Shown here one piece after another: positions 10,400 through 20,339 of a DNA stretch of 64,000 nt. Location of the stretch: positions 3,585,733-3,649,732 of the forward strand of contig NC_089175.1 in the NCBI RefSeq assembly GCF_947507565.1. Direction: 5' to 3'. The position numbers and the translations under genes are program-made. The DNA is from Oscarella lobularis. Its lineage: Eukaryota > Porifera > Homoscleromorpha > Homosclerophorida > Oscarellidae. Position 1 is the stretch's first letter. Every line of letters begins with the position of its first letter. Below the pieces are notes generated by a model. It saw only the letters and a program-made list of their open reading frames with translations, was not told the DNA's origin and did no database searches.

Positions 10400-12104
10400 A
10401 TGATGTGGCTTCTTCTAGCGCTCTCTTGCCTTTTTCTTCTAATAGAGCCGTCTTTTTGTCAAGCTACAGGTACATTTTTTGTCTGTCGAACTCTTCTATT
10501 GTTCAGTCTTTGCCTCGCAGCAAAGCGTATACTTTACGAAGTTACAGAAGGAGATTTTCAAGTATTTTCTGTCGGTGAAGGAGGAGTGGCTACTCTTTTT
10601 TATCAATACACGGGACTTCGCAATGACATAACCCGCTTTGACTGGGTGATTCTTTCGCCTCCGCCGATGGGCACTGCAGCCATCTTCCCTGAATCCCCGA
10701 TGACTCCGCCGCTTTCGGGATATTCGGCGTTGGGAAACGTTTCGCGGGGCTATACAAATTTATTGATTGACCCTGTGAAAGCTTCAATGAACGGTACGGT
10801 ATATCTGTGTGGGGTAAGATTCATTTTTGCAAACAATCACTTGAGTAAGAATACAACGATGCTAATCAAAGGTTTATTAATCCACTCTTGCTATAAATAA
10901 TGGGATAAAGTAATGAATTTTTGCAGATATTCCAATGATTTCCGTGTCTCCAGCATCTTCTAGCACCACAGTAGATATAGGCAATTCCAATTTTATAATA
11001 ATAATCACTGTCACTCGGGGAGAGGCTGATGTGAATTTGACAAGAAACGGGGAGTTCCTCGACCTCCGAAAAACAGAAAGAACATTTGTACACGTCATAC
11101 CCAAAGTGAAAGCATCAAGTAATGGCACCTACATAGCCATAGGTGACAATGACGTCGGCTACCACCAAGTTACATTTAGCTTATTGGCATTCTGTAAACA
11201 TAGTGCAATGTTCATGTATAGATGTACGCTAATGCAGTTTGTCATAGATCTTGGGGAAGCAGAGTGCATAGTTTTGGCCAATTCTGTTCTTCGTGGAACT
11301 GTTACTTGCACTATCAAGTCTTTCCCAGCGGTGGATAAAGCTACATACTCTTGTGCCAATCGAAACGTTGATTTGGCGTGGAAGGAAATTGGGAGCGCAG
11401 ATGTGCTGGGAGTACATAAATATCAAGCAAACGCGTCGATTTCTGACAGGGATGTGCCAATATTTAATGGTACGTCGTGCAGACTAATCACCAGTAACCA
11501 GTATGGAATTTTCAACGAAACTGTGAGAGAAGGTTGATGCCGCACACTGTGCCTTTTTGAAGCGCTAAGAATGTGTATTATAGGCTCACTTTCAATGTCC
11601 ACTCTTTTACCACCTCCAACGTCCAAAAGCCCTGCAAGTCAGTTGTTATACTTTAAATGCTTTTGTTTACACAACTACGTATAGAAGTGACGACAAGCCG
11701 TTCTAGTTATACTCAGGAAATCCAGACAACGCTCCTCCCGACTCCAAGTACACTAATAATGCTGTAAATATTTTGCTTTACATTGGTTGCAGAAAGTTGC
11801 AGCTGTACTGCTTGTATTGCTGCTGTTGGCGTTCTGGCTGTTCTACTGGCAGTTGTCAGCTGTATAGCTATTTATCTATTTCTACTGCTGTTGAGGTTAT
11901 TGTGAATATAGTCTGCGTTATACGGCCGGGCTAATTGTACTTTGTAGAGGAAGAAAGGAAATGGAGAAAGTTAAGAGTAAAACTGAAAGCGTTGAAATGC
12001 AAATGCATCCCAGCCCATTATATGAGTCATCAAAGAATCCTCATCACGTGCAGGCAAAAGATGCGGCACCAGAGTACGCCTCCATATCAGAGGCTAAGAA
12101 GTGA
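10400..12104 (+). CDS. Ig-like receptor family I, copy F (complete reference copy)
   Basis: Seven exons keep phase throughout: 10400-10469, 10521-10871, 10927-11193, 11248-11532, 11584-11637, 11793-11895, 11948-12104 (about 428 residues). They encode a signal peptide (MMWLLLALSCLFLLIEPSFC), Ig-like domain 1 (Tyr in place of the B-strand Cys; RFDWVIL; NGTVYLC), Ig-like domain 2 (no Cys pair; NGTYIAIGDNDVG), Ig-like domain 3 (VTCTIKSF...YSC...SCRLITSNQYG), a Pro-rich stalk, a TM helix (GVLAVLLAVVSCIAIYLFLLLLR) and a tail of about 50 residues. The tail carries HPSPLYESS and APEYASISEAKK; the second resembles an ITIM or ITSM core (Y-x-x-I) without the usual -2 residue. Known ITIM receptors recruit SH2 phosphatases; here that is inference. 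The acceptor of exon 4 (CATAG|ATCTTG) is conserved in copies B, C, D and G, which supports the model. Confidence 0.85.
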
Positions 12105-12109
12105 CAAGG

Positions 12110-12590
12110 TGTTGTTGCTTAATTTAGCTGCTGCCTTTACTTTTTAGTTTTTGCAGTTTTTGACTTTAGATTACCTTAAAAATTCTTTTTCATCATTAGA
12201 ATTTACAGAAGTACTGTAGACTACTGTCTTTACGTTTTTGTAGTTTGCAGGAATTTTATAGAATTTGGTTCATACTACTCGCGTTAGTAGACTTACGTTA
12301 AAACAAATTTGCATTGTGACAGACAAATTGATTCCTGGATCTAGCTTATTTTCACCGAAACTGACATGCAGACGATGAGTTTTTCGTATGACGCAGCAGT
12401 TCACTGCACTGCTTCTTCTTCTATCAGATAAAAGAAACATACAGTGGTTTGACTGTAGAAATTGCTCATCAAGCTAAAAAGTTTTTGTCTACGAGAGCCT
12501 TTTATATAAACGCCAAGGCAGTTTTGTTTCGAAACTGGCAGTGTATCTAAATTGTATTTCTAAACATCGGGTATTTCAATAGGTTTTGTC
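12110..12590. other. Intergenic between copies F and G
   Basis: 3' flank of copy F. I see no gene. Low-complexity T-rich DNA at 12130-12250. Confidence 0.4.
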
Positions 12591-12599
12591 AAACTTGCC

Positions 12600-13743
12600 A
12601 TTACGGGCGACTTTGGACAAGTCTGATGATTAGCCCTATAAATGCATCACTGGATGGCAAAGTTTACCTGTGTCTTATAATACTTTCAACTCTCCGTATT
12701 CAACAAAGTGGCTTAGCAAATTGGTGAGCGGCCTTAGTTTGACAAGTCTCACTGTATCAAATCGATTCCAAGATCTTCCGGTACTCTCTGTAATTCCACC
12801 GTCTGGAGAGAATTTCATCGTGACCATAGGCACGTAATTTCTAATTAAAATCAACGTCATTCAGGGAGATGCTGTAGTGAACTTGACAAAAGACGGTGAT
12901 TTGGTGCCGCTCAATGGCACAGGAAAGCTCTACGAGCACAATGTACGTCAGGTGAAGGCTTCAACAAATAGTACATACGTCGCTATTGGTGACAATGATG
13001 TTGGCTATCATGAAGTCGGTTTCAAATTATTGGCATTTTGTAAGCATCGCGCAATACAGATGAAGACATGTGTTCATGTAAGTTTGTACAGATCTTGGCA
13101 ATGCATGCAGAGTGCAGCGTTGTGGCCAATTCTATGGTTCGTGGAACTGTTACCTGCACAATCAAGTCTTTCCCACTGGTGGAGAAAGCCACTTCTTGTG
13201 AAAATCAACGCGTTGAGTTAACGTGGAAAGAAATAGAACGTGCAGACGTGCTAGGAGTGCCTAAATATAAAGCAGAAGCACTTATCACTAACATAAATGT
13301 GTCAATATTTACAGGAATATCATGCCGCTTAATCGCTACCGACAGGCATGGGCAGTTCAATGAAACTCTGAGAGAAGGTTGATGTCCTATATCGTCTCCT
13401 TATTACGTGCTAAGAATGCTGTTTCCAATGCTATGACGACTGCTGTAAAATTATATTGAACGACTCACATACTGCGAAAACAAAAATTCGTTTAGGTAGT
13501 GAAGAATCTGATGAACAAAACCAGACGTCTTCTCCACAGTGAGATTTTCTATTGCAGGCTATATTGTATGTGCACTTTCAATTGTGTGCTTTCTGCTAGA
13601 AAAACTTTGATAATGACAATCAAGAAAATGTCGTTACACTTCATCCAAGCCCACTCTATCAAGCTTCCTCTGAAATGACCCAGCGTGCTGGCAAGGATAC
13701 TGTTGGCACGCCTGAATATGCTACCATTTCAGAGGCAATGTAG
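12600..13743 (+). pseudogene. Ig-like receptor family I, copy G (partial)
   Basis: A fragment of Ig exon 2 (12600-12730; LISPINASLDGKVYLC-like) lacks its start. Exon 3 (about 12790-13038) encodes the second domain, with NSTYVAIGDNDVG. Exon 4 starts after GTACAG at 13090 and runs to 13379 (TVTCTIKSF, ISCRLIATDRHG, FNETLREG). No TM exon is recognisable. A tail exon ends at the TAG at 13741-13743 with HPSPLYQASS and TPEYATISEAM. This is independent evidence that the two tail tyrosine motifs are conserved in the family. No signal peptide exon is present. Confidence 0.7.
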
Positions 13744-13749
13744 CGCCTT

Positions 13750-14045
13750 CAAGTTTGTGATTTATTCTTCTTGTTGTTTGCCTGATTAGTACAGTCCTTA
13801 GTATACACCAGAGACTGTTGTTTGATGGTAGAATGAGAGCTGTTGATTACATTTATCTAGCTGTGCTATAGGAATATTCGATCAAGCAATTGATTAGGAA
13901 TGCATCAAATCTCAAGCAGACTGTGTAGTACACACATGTAACTTCTTTGACTCAAATAATACTCAAAGACTGAATGTATTGTAGTAGCTTCGTTGACTAC
14001 TCGAGCACGTGTGTCAATACACACACGCACAGGAGTGACGTAGTG
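13750..14045. other. Intergenic
   Basis: 3' flank of copy G, no gene seen. Confidence 0.3.
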
Positions 14046-14049
14046 TGAC

Positions 14050-14940
14050 GCTTGAACTAGAGGTTGGTGCTACCACTGTGGCATCATCGCCAGTTCCGCA
14101 ATTCAAAATAGAACCTGCACCTCGTGGCACATGGCAAAACAGTGTCTTACGCTACGACCACTGCCTCTACTCTTGCTCCAATAAGCCCCTCGCATTGCAA
14201 GTAAGGTTTACTTTTCGTGTATGAAGCGGATGAAGAGACCCAGACCCATCGCCTTACCATGACGCCACAACAGAAGCGTGGGCGACCCCACGCTCCCGTA
14301 GTACTGTACTACATGCAGCGTGATTCACGCCTCCAAGAGCCCCATTTACATTTCCAAAAGCGGACTGCGCCGATTCACCTTCTTTTCCTTCGTTTCCACC
14401 TCCCAGATGGACAGTAGAAATTGAAGAAACGTTGCTAAGGGTGCCTAACAACGTTAAGAGATAGTCGCAGCTGTTCGCCGTCAAGCTATATCCAGCGCAT
14501 CTTCATCATTTCCGGTGAAAAAAAAAAGAGGATGCGGTCCCCTTGCGGCCCGCGAGCCTACATCTCCCCGCCCAAGCCGAAGCGCCTTTATAGACCGGTG
14601 ATATCCCCCTAAATCGATAGTCTCACTAGAGACGCCGTCCCAAGCATGCAAGCCCTCCTTCTCCTCCTTGCACCCTACGCTCTCCTACCCGCCGTCTCCA
14701 CGCAAATCTACCGCGCAGCCAACTCGACATCGCCCTGCAATCCGCGCTGGGAATTCGACTGCAATGCGCCCGCCGCCCAAACGCCCTCATCACCGTGCAT
14801 CCCACTCTCGTGGCGATGCGACGACGAACTGGACTGCGACACGGGCGCCGACGAGTCCGACTGCATCTCGCCGACCCTCCACTTCGAATCGGTGACCGAA
14901 TCGAGCGTCGACGTCGTCATAACGCCGCCGCCAAACGACT
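14050..14940. repeat. Direct duplication, copy 1 (LDLa gene 5' part)
   Basis: Closely matches 20340-21230 in the same orientation. It covers about 590 bases of upstream DNA (for example CCACAACAGAAGCGTGGGCG and GACCGGTGATATCCCCCT) plus the first 295 bases of coding sequence. The match stops abruptly at about 14940 inside the FN3 domain. Confidence 0.85.
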
Positions 14941-15041
14941 CCTCAGCGATACGACGTCACGGAACGGATTTTACAGAGTTACTGTCATCTAAAGAGAATT
15001 TAGGCCCGTATCACATACCATATGGTTTTAGTTCTCACTGA
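14646..15041 (+). pseudogene. Truncated LDLa-FN3 protein gene
   Basis: Begins exactly like 20934: signal peptide MQALLLLLAPYALLPAVST, then an LDL-receptor class A module with six Cys and the acidic CDDELDCDTGADESDC end, then the first strands of an FN3 domain. At about 14941 it switches to unrelated sequence (shared with 17235 onward) and stops at 15041. The frame stays open for 131 residues, so a small secreted LDLa protein is possible. A broken duplicate is more likely. Confidence 0.75.
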
Positions 15042-15370
15042 AATGAGTTTCATTGGAGCAAATCGAATGAACCGACGCTTCGAAACGTCGGTTTTCCCCA
15101 AAGGGGCCCCAAATTGCTAGCACTCGCGGAACGTCATCTGCCTTGTACGTTCAGCGTGCTACGTCGGTTGCTTGGACGAAGAACCTTCCTTTCGTGAATA
15201 AAAAGCCAAAGAATTCTATCACGTGACATGTTTGAATCAAGCCCCGTACATCTTCAGACACAGACTGACCAAGGATTGTAGAGACAATCCTTGGACTGAC
15301 TAAGGAGGTCCTCTTCTTGAAGTTCTTGATCGTATCGTATCGCTCATCCAAAAGCAAAGATATCTATGCT
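14950..15370. repeat. Dispersed repeat R1, copy 1
   Basis: Homologous to about 17235-17600. Both copies share TGAAATGAGTTTCATTGGAG, a hairpin (15070-15093 here), and a segment ending near a GACTRAGGAGRTCCTCTTC-type stretch. I see no coding capacity. This unit replaces the 3' part of the truncated LDLa gene. Confidence 0.7.
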
Positions 15371-15689
15371 GGCTTCAGTTATGATAACTTGATGCTCACC
15401 GTTGTCAGCATTCTACAGTAGCCTTGGTAGCAATAATTCTAGCAATTCGCCTATTTCGATTTGTACTGAGATTACTGCAAATAGTCTGCATTCTAAACTT
15501 ACCAAATCGTGCCTTTTAGAAGAAGAAATGAATCAGAGAAAAGTAAAAGAGAGCGTAAAAATCCAGTCCGACTCATATTTTATTATACGCGTCGACAAAG
15601 AACCCTCGTCACGTGCGGGAAAAATTAACAGAGTATCATAGTTCATAGATGTTCCTGAGGTTTACAGACGGCCGTATATACAAGACAAC

Positions 15690-16545
15690 ATTTAATACGA
15701 GTTCAGTTCACACACTTGAAAGTCACGAATGATAGATTTATACGCTGGTGGATTATCATAATATGGCCTGCCGCTACAGCAGTCATTGCAGCAGTTGCAT
15801 ATATTTATGCTCTTGGAATCTAAACACAGAAGTATCGTGTAGTCAGTATTTAATCTCTGGTGTAGTATATATATAATATAAGGCAGTACGCGTGATTTTA
15901 CTACTGACCGCGACAAAGTCGATACGAACAATATATCACACTAAGCCTTAAAGGACAATAATAAGAAAAAGACTGCCGCCACCAGCGCTAGCGCTGATAA
16001 TAATGATTTTCATAGTATTAGTCTCTATATAAAACGATGTCAGATTAATAAACTTATAAATAAATGTTTAGATCAATGTCAACGACACTGACCTTTCGTC
16101 GACTTTATTAGTGAAGAAGACTCACGTCCTTGAATTAATGCGACTTGGACGGATGTTCTCCAATAAGGACTTGTATCAAACATGGCTGGAACCGTGTACG
16201 TGCTGTTGCACATGAAAGATGCAACAAAAGACTTGATTGTCAACTTCGTGGCCCTGCGTTCCGATGTGACGTCGAAATATGTATGCGAAGACTGTTCAGC
16301 AGCATCAAGATCAAAATTGGTTCCGTTTGCAAGGGTGATGTTCCAAGAGAAAAGTGAGGCGTTTCTGCTCTCCGACGGAGTTAGACGATATTCAAGACGA
16401 AGCGGGTTTCCATCCAAGGCGTAGAACGTCGCGTCTTCATCGTGAGGAACGTCGTACGAAAGAGAAACGCCCACTGAACTTATTGAAAGATCGAACGAGC
16501 AAGAATTTTTGCAACACGGCTTGCCGTTGTTTCGAGTCAACTGAT
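15690..16545 (-). pseudogene. Ig-like receptor family II, copy b (reduced)
   Basis: Exon 1 (about 16540 to 16130) encodes an Ig-like domain homologous to copy a at 19871 (SLSYDVPHDEDATFYALDG; TKLTIKSFVASFMCNSTY), but its leader is altered by indels and is weakly hydrophobic. Domains 2 and 3 are absent. A hydrophobic segment (MKIIIISASAGGGSLFLIIVL) is at about 16010-15948. A tail exon (about 15820-15692) reads NICNCCNDCCSGRPYYDNPP then AYKS, with a Cys-rich juxtamembrane stretch like copy a and a PPxY motif. Exact splicing from TM to tail is unresolved. It may be a reduced functional variant or a relic. Confidence 0.55.
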
Positions 16546-16559
16546 GTGAGCATGCCGAA

Positions 16560-17234
16560 GGTGACGTTAGGGATCCGATCGTTCAAGCAACCGTGGCAGA
16601 CTGCTGGAGCTAAAGCGGCTGTGCGCTTGTGCGCTGGAGGCTATAGCTCGTGCTTGCATCTATTTATTGATCAACTCGTCTGCTGATTAGTCAGTCTTCG
16701 TAAACACCGGTCAGACTCAGAGCAGACTGATAAGGCATGTAAGAGATCTTGCACTAGGCGTTCGCAAAGGTAGGTCTGCAAAATAATAAGCCTATGACGC
16801 GTGGGTTAGTTAATTATCAGGAACGTCGTACAAAAGGGAAGTCGAACTGACTCTTTTTTTGCGTGGGTCTAGCAAGGCCATCTCGTGATTACATTTACAT
16901 ATTGATCCAACTCGTCTGCTAAGGTATTTCACTCAAAATGATTAGATTAATTTATTTTGCCTTGTTTTTAGGTTTTCACATTTGTAGTGCCAGCATAAAG
17001 CCCTGCTGAGAAGCTTTGCACACATAGACGCAATGGAAGACTACATCAGGAAGCCTTGATTACTAATGGACCCAGTACGTCCCGATTCGTTGCAAGGCTG
17101 TCGTGAAAAAACGAGCATTCAGTGAGCATTGAAGAGACGCAGTCTGACTCTGTGATTTCGTCCACGGGTTCAACAGAACTATCACCTAAAAGATTTATGA
17201 TCATCTTCTTCTCATCAGCGAATCGACGACGTCG
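16560..17234. other. Intergenic with short dispersed repeats
   Basis: Contains two copies of a motif like TTGATCAACTCGTCTGCTGA (near 16668 and 16902) that recurs near 26525, 27095 and 31995. Also GATTAGATTAATTTATTT (about 16940) as at 26638. No gene seen. Confidence 0.4.
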
Positions 17235-17600
17235 CGGCACGGATTCTAAAATCCGCGGCCACTGTAAAACAGAGTCGCTGCCTTCAAAGAGAGTTTAGTC
17301 TTGGATCGCTGGTTCTAGTTCTTACTGAAATGAGTTTCATTGGAGCAAATCGAATGAGCTGATGCTTCGAAACATCGGTTTTCCGAAAAGGAGCCCCGGA
17401 ACGCAATACGTTTTAGCTTGCCACGGCGGTTGTTTGGACGAAGCAACTTCTTCTCGTGTGTAAAAAAGCTATCACGTGACACGTTTGATTCTAAGCGACC
17501 TCCCGTACTATTTCTTTCTTGTACAGACACAGAATGTCCGACTCGGGAGATCCTCTTCCTGGTGCCGTGCCTGATTGAAAGTGGAGCTGGAGGCCGACGC
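17235..17600. repeat. Dispersed repeat R1, copy 2
   Basis: Second copy of the element at 14950-15370. Its hairpin arm (17357-17380) differs from copy 1 by changes that preserve pairing. No coding sequence. Confidence 0.7.
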
Positions 17601-18000
17601 CCTTATCGTAATCACCCATCCGAAAACTACAAAATGGGAATGAAAACACCGAAACAGTGAGACGTTTGACTGACGCATACTAGCAAACAAAAAATGACTT
17701 TTCAAGAAAACACATCCAAAAACACTGAATTCAAGTTTAACGCGAGATTCTACTAGTACCGGTATTTCTTTTGAGCCAAGTCAGTATAAGTCACGACCGA
17801 CTTTTCAGCCTAGAAATAGAATATCATATTTTAATTGCTTACTAGACCCAAGGGGAGGCTGCTTCCAATTAATCCGTGCACATGCATGATCCATGCCAAG
17901 CATTCATGCACAAGCAAACACAACAGCTGTAACATCACCTCCACATTTACACTATATTTCAACTCAAATATACAGTAGAGAGTCACACAAAACAACCGTA
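17601..18000. other. Intergenic
   Basis: 3' flank of the minus-strand family II gene. No gene seen. Confidence 0.3.
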
Positions 18001-19871
18001 CTACTCCTCACGAACACAATGCTTTACTTTCTTCTTCTTGTCTACTTGGGCGTAGACATCGCCACCTGTAGGAGCTTGCTGGGCTTCTATCTTCTTCAAC
18101 TTCTTTGACATGTCAGGTTTAGCATACTCTTCCTTTGGGACTGACCTGTGAGCTGCCTTGGACTTCTTTTCTTTTGTATCTGGCACACTATAGGGCTCAA
18201 CTTCATCATTTTTTGAAGAGGATGCTGCTGCTGTGGCTCCTGCAGAAATTGCATTTGACTCAGCCTCTTCCGTTTCCCTACATGATGTAGCCTATAAATC
18301 ACACAAGAAAGAGATTAGAGACGTTCATGCATACGCAGAAAACATGCTGACTTTCTTGTGTCTGTCAGCTTCGTCACTGCTTGAAAAAGCTTACTAAAAA
18401 TATGTACAAGCAGATACCGCTGTTCATACCTGTTGTTGCAACAGTTGTTGCAACAATCGTTGCAACTGTTGTTGCAACAATCGTTGCAACAAATGCAAGA
18501 GTCATTGCCTAAAGAAATTACACTAATTAATGTGTATTATATTGTAAGTACTGTAGTACGTACTTTTGCAGAGTTTTCTGAGAGCCAAGTAAGAAATAAC
18601 TGCAATCACAAGGGCACCAACAAAAAGACCAATGAAAAGAGGAGAACTTTCTATAAGCCAATATCAGTCAGAAATTAGATTGGTAATCTTATATAGATTA
18701 TTTAATTAATAAAACCTGTCAACGTTGCTTACCTGTTATTGGCCTTGGTAAAGGAGATGGACCTACAGAGATTATTTATTTTCACAAAGCTATACAGCTG
18801 TGCTTACACAAAAAGGAGATGTTTTCATCATATGACTTCGTCTCAAAGTCGTTGCTAACACTCAGAGTGCACAAATGCTTAGTGTTACATATGTCGTCTG
18901 CTCCATCTACGATGAAAGTCTTGTTCACTTGAAAAAGTCTGTCTTCATCTATGTTTCCAATTTTGTTCTTGGTTCCATAAACCATTTTTGCGAGAGCAGC
19001 TCAATGTTGCAGACGCGTCTGGAAAGAGACTAAACGGGCAGTTCACAATTGCCTTTGTTTTCTGTATAATTGATGTGCAGCTTCCTCTCTTTTCTAGGCC
19101 TGTCAGTACCACAACAGTATGACAAATAATTAGGTTAAAAAATTAGACAATTACCAATATTCTGGACTGTGTAATTCATACTAAAGCTCCCCACAGCATT
19201 ACTGGCCAGAAAGACGTAATTTGACCGAGTCACTGTGACGACAAATTTATACAAGCCGGACGAAATCATCTCCGAAGTAAAAAGAGTTCCTGTTGGTAGT
19301 AAACTTATCTGAGAGCTAGAAACTCCGACAGTCATGTTGACGATGATGATAACAGAACCCTCAGCAAAGTTGCGAACAGTCTCTGCGATGATAAATTTTG
19401 GAATTTCTAAAAAGTGAATTAATAATTAATCATGTCGAAGTAATTGATTACTTAATAACAACGCTGTGTACGCTTACGTTCTTGCACTAGCGTGACTTGG
19501 GCGGATGGTTTTACAAGAGGACTTGTGTCGAAAAGAGCTATAGCTCGATACGTGCTGTCCCACAAGAAAGCTGCATCAAAAGATTTTATTGTCAACGTCG
19601 TAGACCTATGTCCCGACGTGACGCTAAAATGCAAAGACCGTCTTGCTGCATTTAGTTCAAAAGTGGTTCCGTTTGCGAGGAAGACGCTCCAAAAAAGTAT
19701 TGTGTAGTTTCTTGTTTCTGACGGAGGAAGTTGGTATCTCAGACGGAGAGGCTCTCCGTCCAAAGCGTAAAACGTCACGACTCGATCATCAGGAACGTCG
19801 TACGAAAGGGAAACGACCGTTGAAACTGTTGAAAGCACGAGCAAAAGCAGCATATCGGTAGTAGGTTTCAT
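18001..19871 (-). CDS. Ig-like receptor family II, copy a (one frameshift)
   Basis: Exons by phase: 19871-19478 (signal peptide MLLLLVLSTVSTVVS and Ig domain 1), 19406-19155 (Ig domain 2, SNYVFLASNAVGSF), 19099 to about 18808 (domain 3, VNCPF...TLSC...HLCTLSVSNDF), a short Pro stalk near 18760-18735, 18650-18564 (TM, FIGLFVGALVIAVISYLAL), 18508-18430 (Cys-rich CICCNDCCNNSCNDCC...), and 18277-18001 (tail). The tail has EPYSVPD, EEYAKPD and GDVYAQVDKKKK. YxxP fits Crk/Nck-type SH2 sites and YAQV an ITIM-like core by known consensus. Domain 3 needs a one-base shift at the T5 run 18985-18989: either a real frameshift or a sequence error. It is distantly similar to family I in layout and domain order. 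Confidence 0.7.
18430..18492. repeat. 12-bp tandem repeat with GTTGCAAC palindromes, coding
   Basis: Five units of about 12 bases (GTTGTTGCAACA, ATCGTTGCAACA) in a row. Each contains the palindrome GTTGCAAC. On the minus strand it is the Cys-rich exon of the family II receptor, where one unit equals four residues (CCNN or CCND). Confidence 0.85.
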
Positions 19872-19953
19872 GGCGTATTGTTGGTCGTTCTCCGGGTATC
19901 GAGAAGAGACTGCCCAACCAGAGACGAGCTGATTGCATACATAGAAGGAACTC

Positions 19954-19973
19954 CCCCCGAACCAACCGAACCA
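19954..19973. promoter_or_regulatory. CCGAACC direct repeat upstream of family II receptor
   Basis: CCCCGAACCAACCGAACC lies about 83-102 bases upstream of the minus-strand start at 19871. The same paired motif occurs upstream of three GTPase genes (24528-24549, 27543-27561, 27676-27694, 32423-32442). Function unknown. Confidence 0.4.
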
Positions 19974-20339
19974 ATTACAGTAGGCTAAGTACTATGATGT
20001 CGTTGGTGACTTTGCTGTCACAAAACAGCTGCCCCACAATTTCATCCAACTGCCAAGAAGGGCCTGATCGAGGCTTGGTGAGCAAGTGCTAGTTCGAAGT
20101 AGGCACGCCGACGGAGTATATATAGGCAGAATGCAGAGCGAGAGTCTGACCTAATTGCTCATTATTCAGTCTCCGTCGATCATAATGATGATTTATCGAC
20201 ACGTATTGCTCCGCGGTCCCCTTAGTCTTAGTTATTACTTGTGCGGCAGCTTCGTTGCCCCATTCTGATTCTATCGCGAAAAGCAAGAACTACGCGTGTC
20301 ATACACACCCGCTCGGTGGCGTTAATTAACACGCGCGCG

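Noticed and set aside
10110-10412. Overlapping open frames on the opposite strand of the receptor spacer
   Set aside because: They are shadows of signal-peptide and Ig exons read in the wrong frame.
17341-17380. Possible hammerhead ribozyme (CTGATG ... GAAAC)
   Set aside because: The CTGATGA core and the conserved cleavage triplet are not in the right order. The match is explained by the stem-loop.
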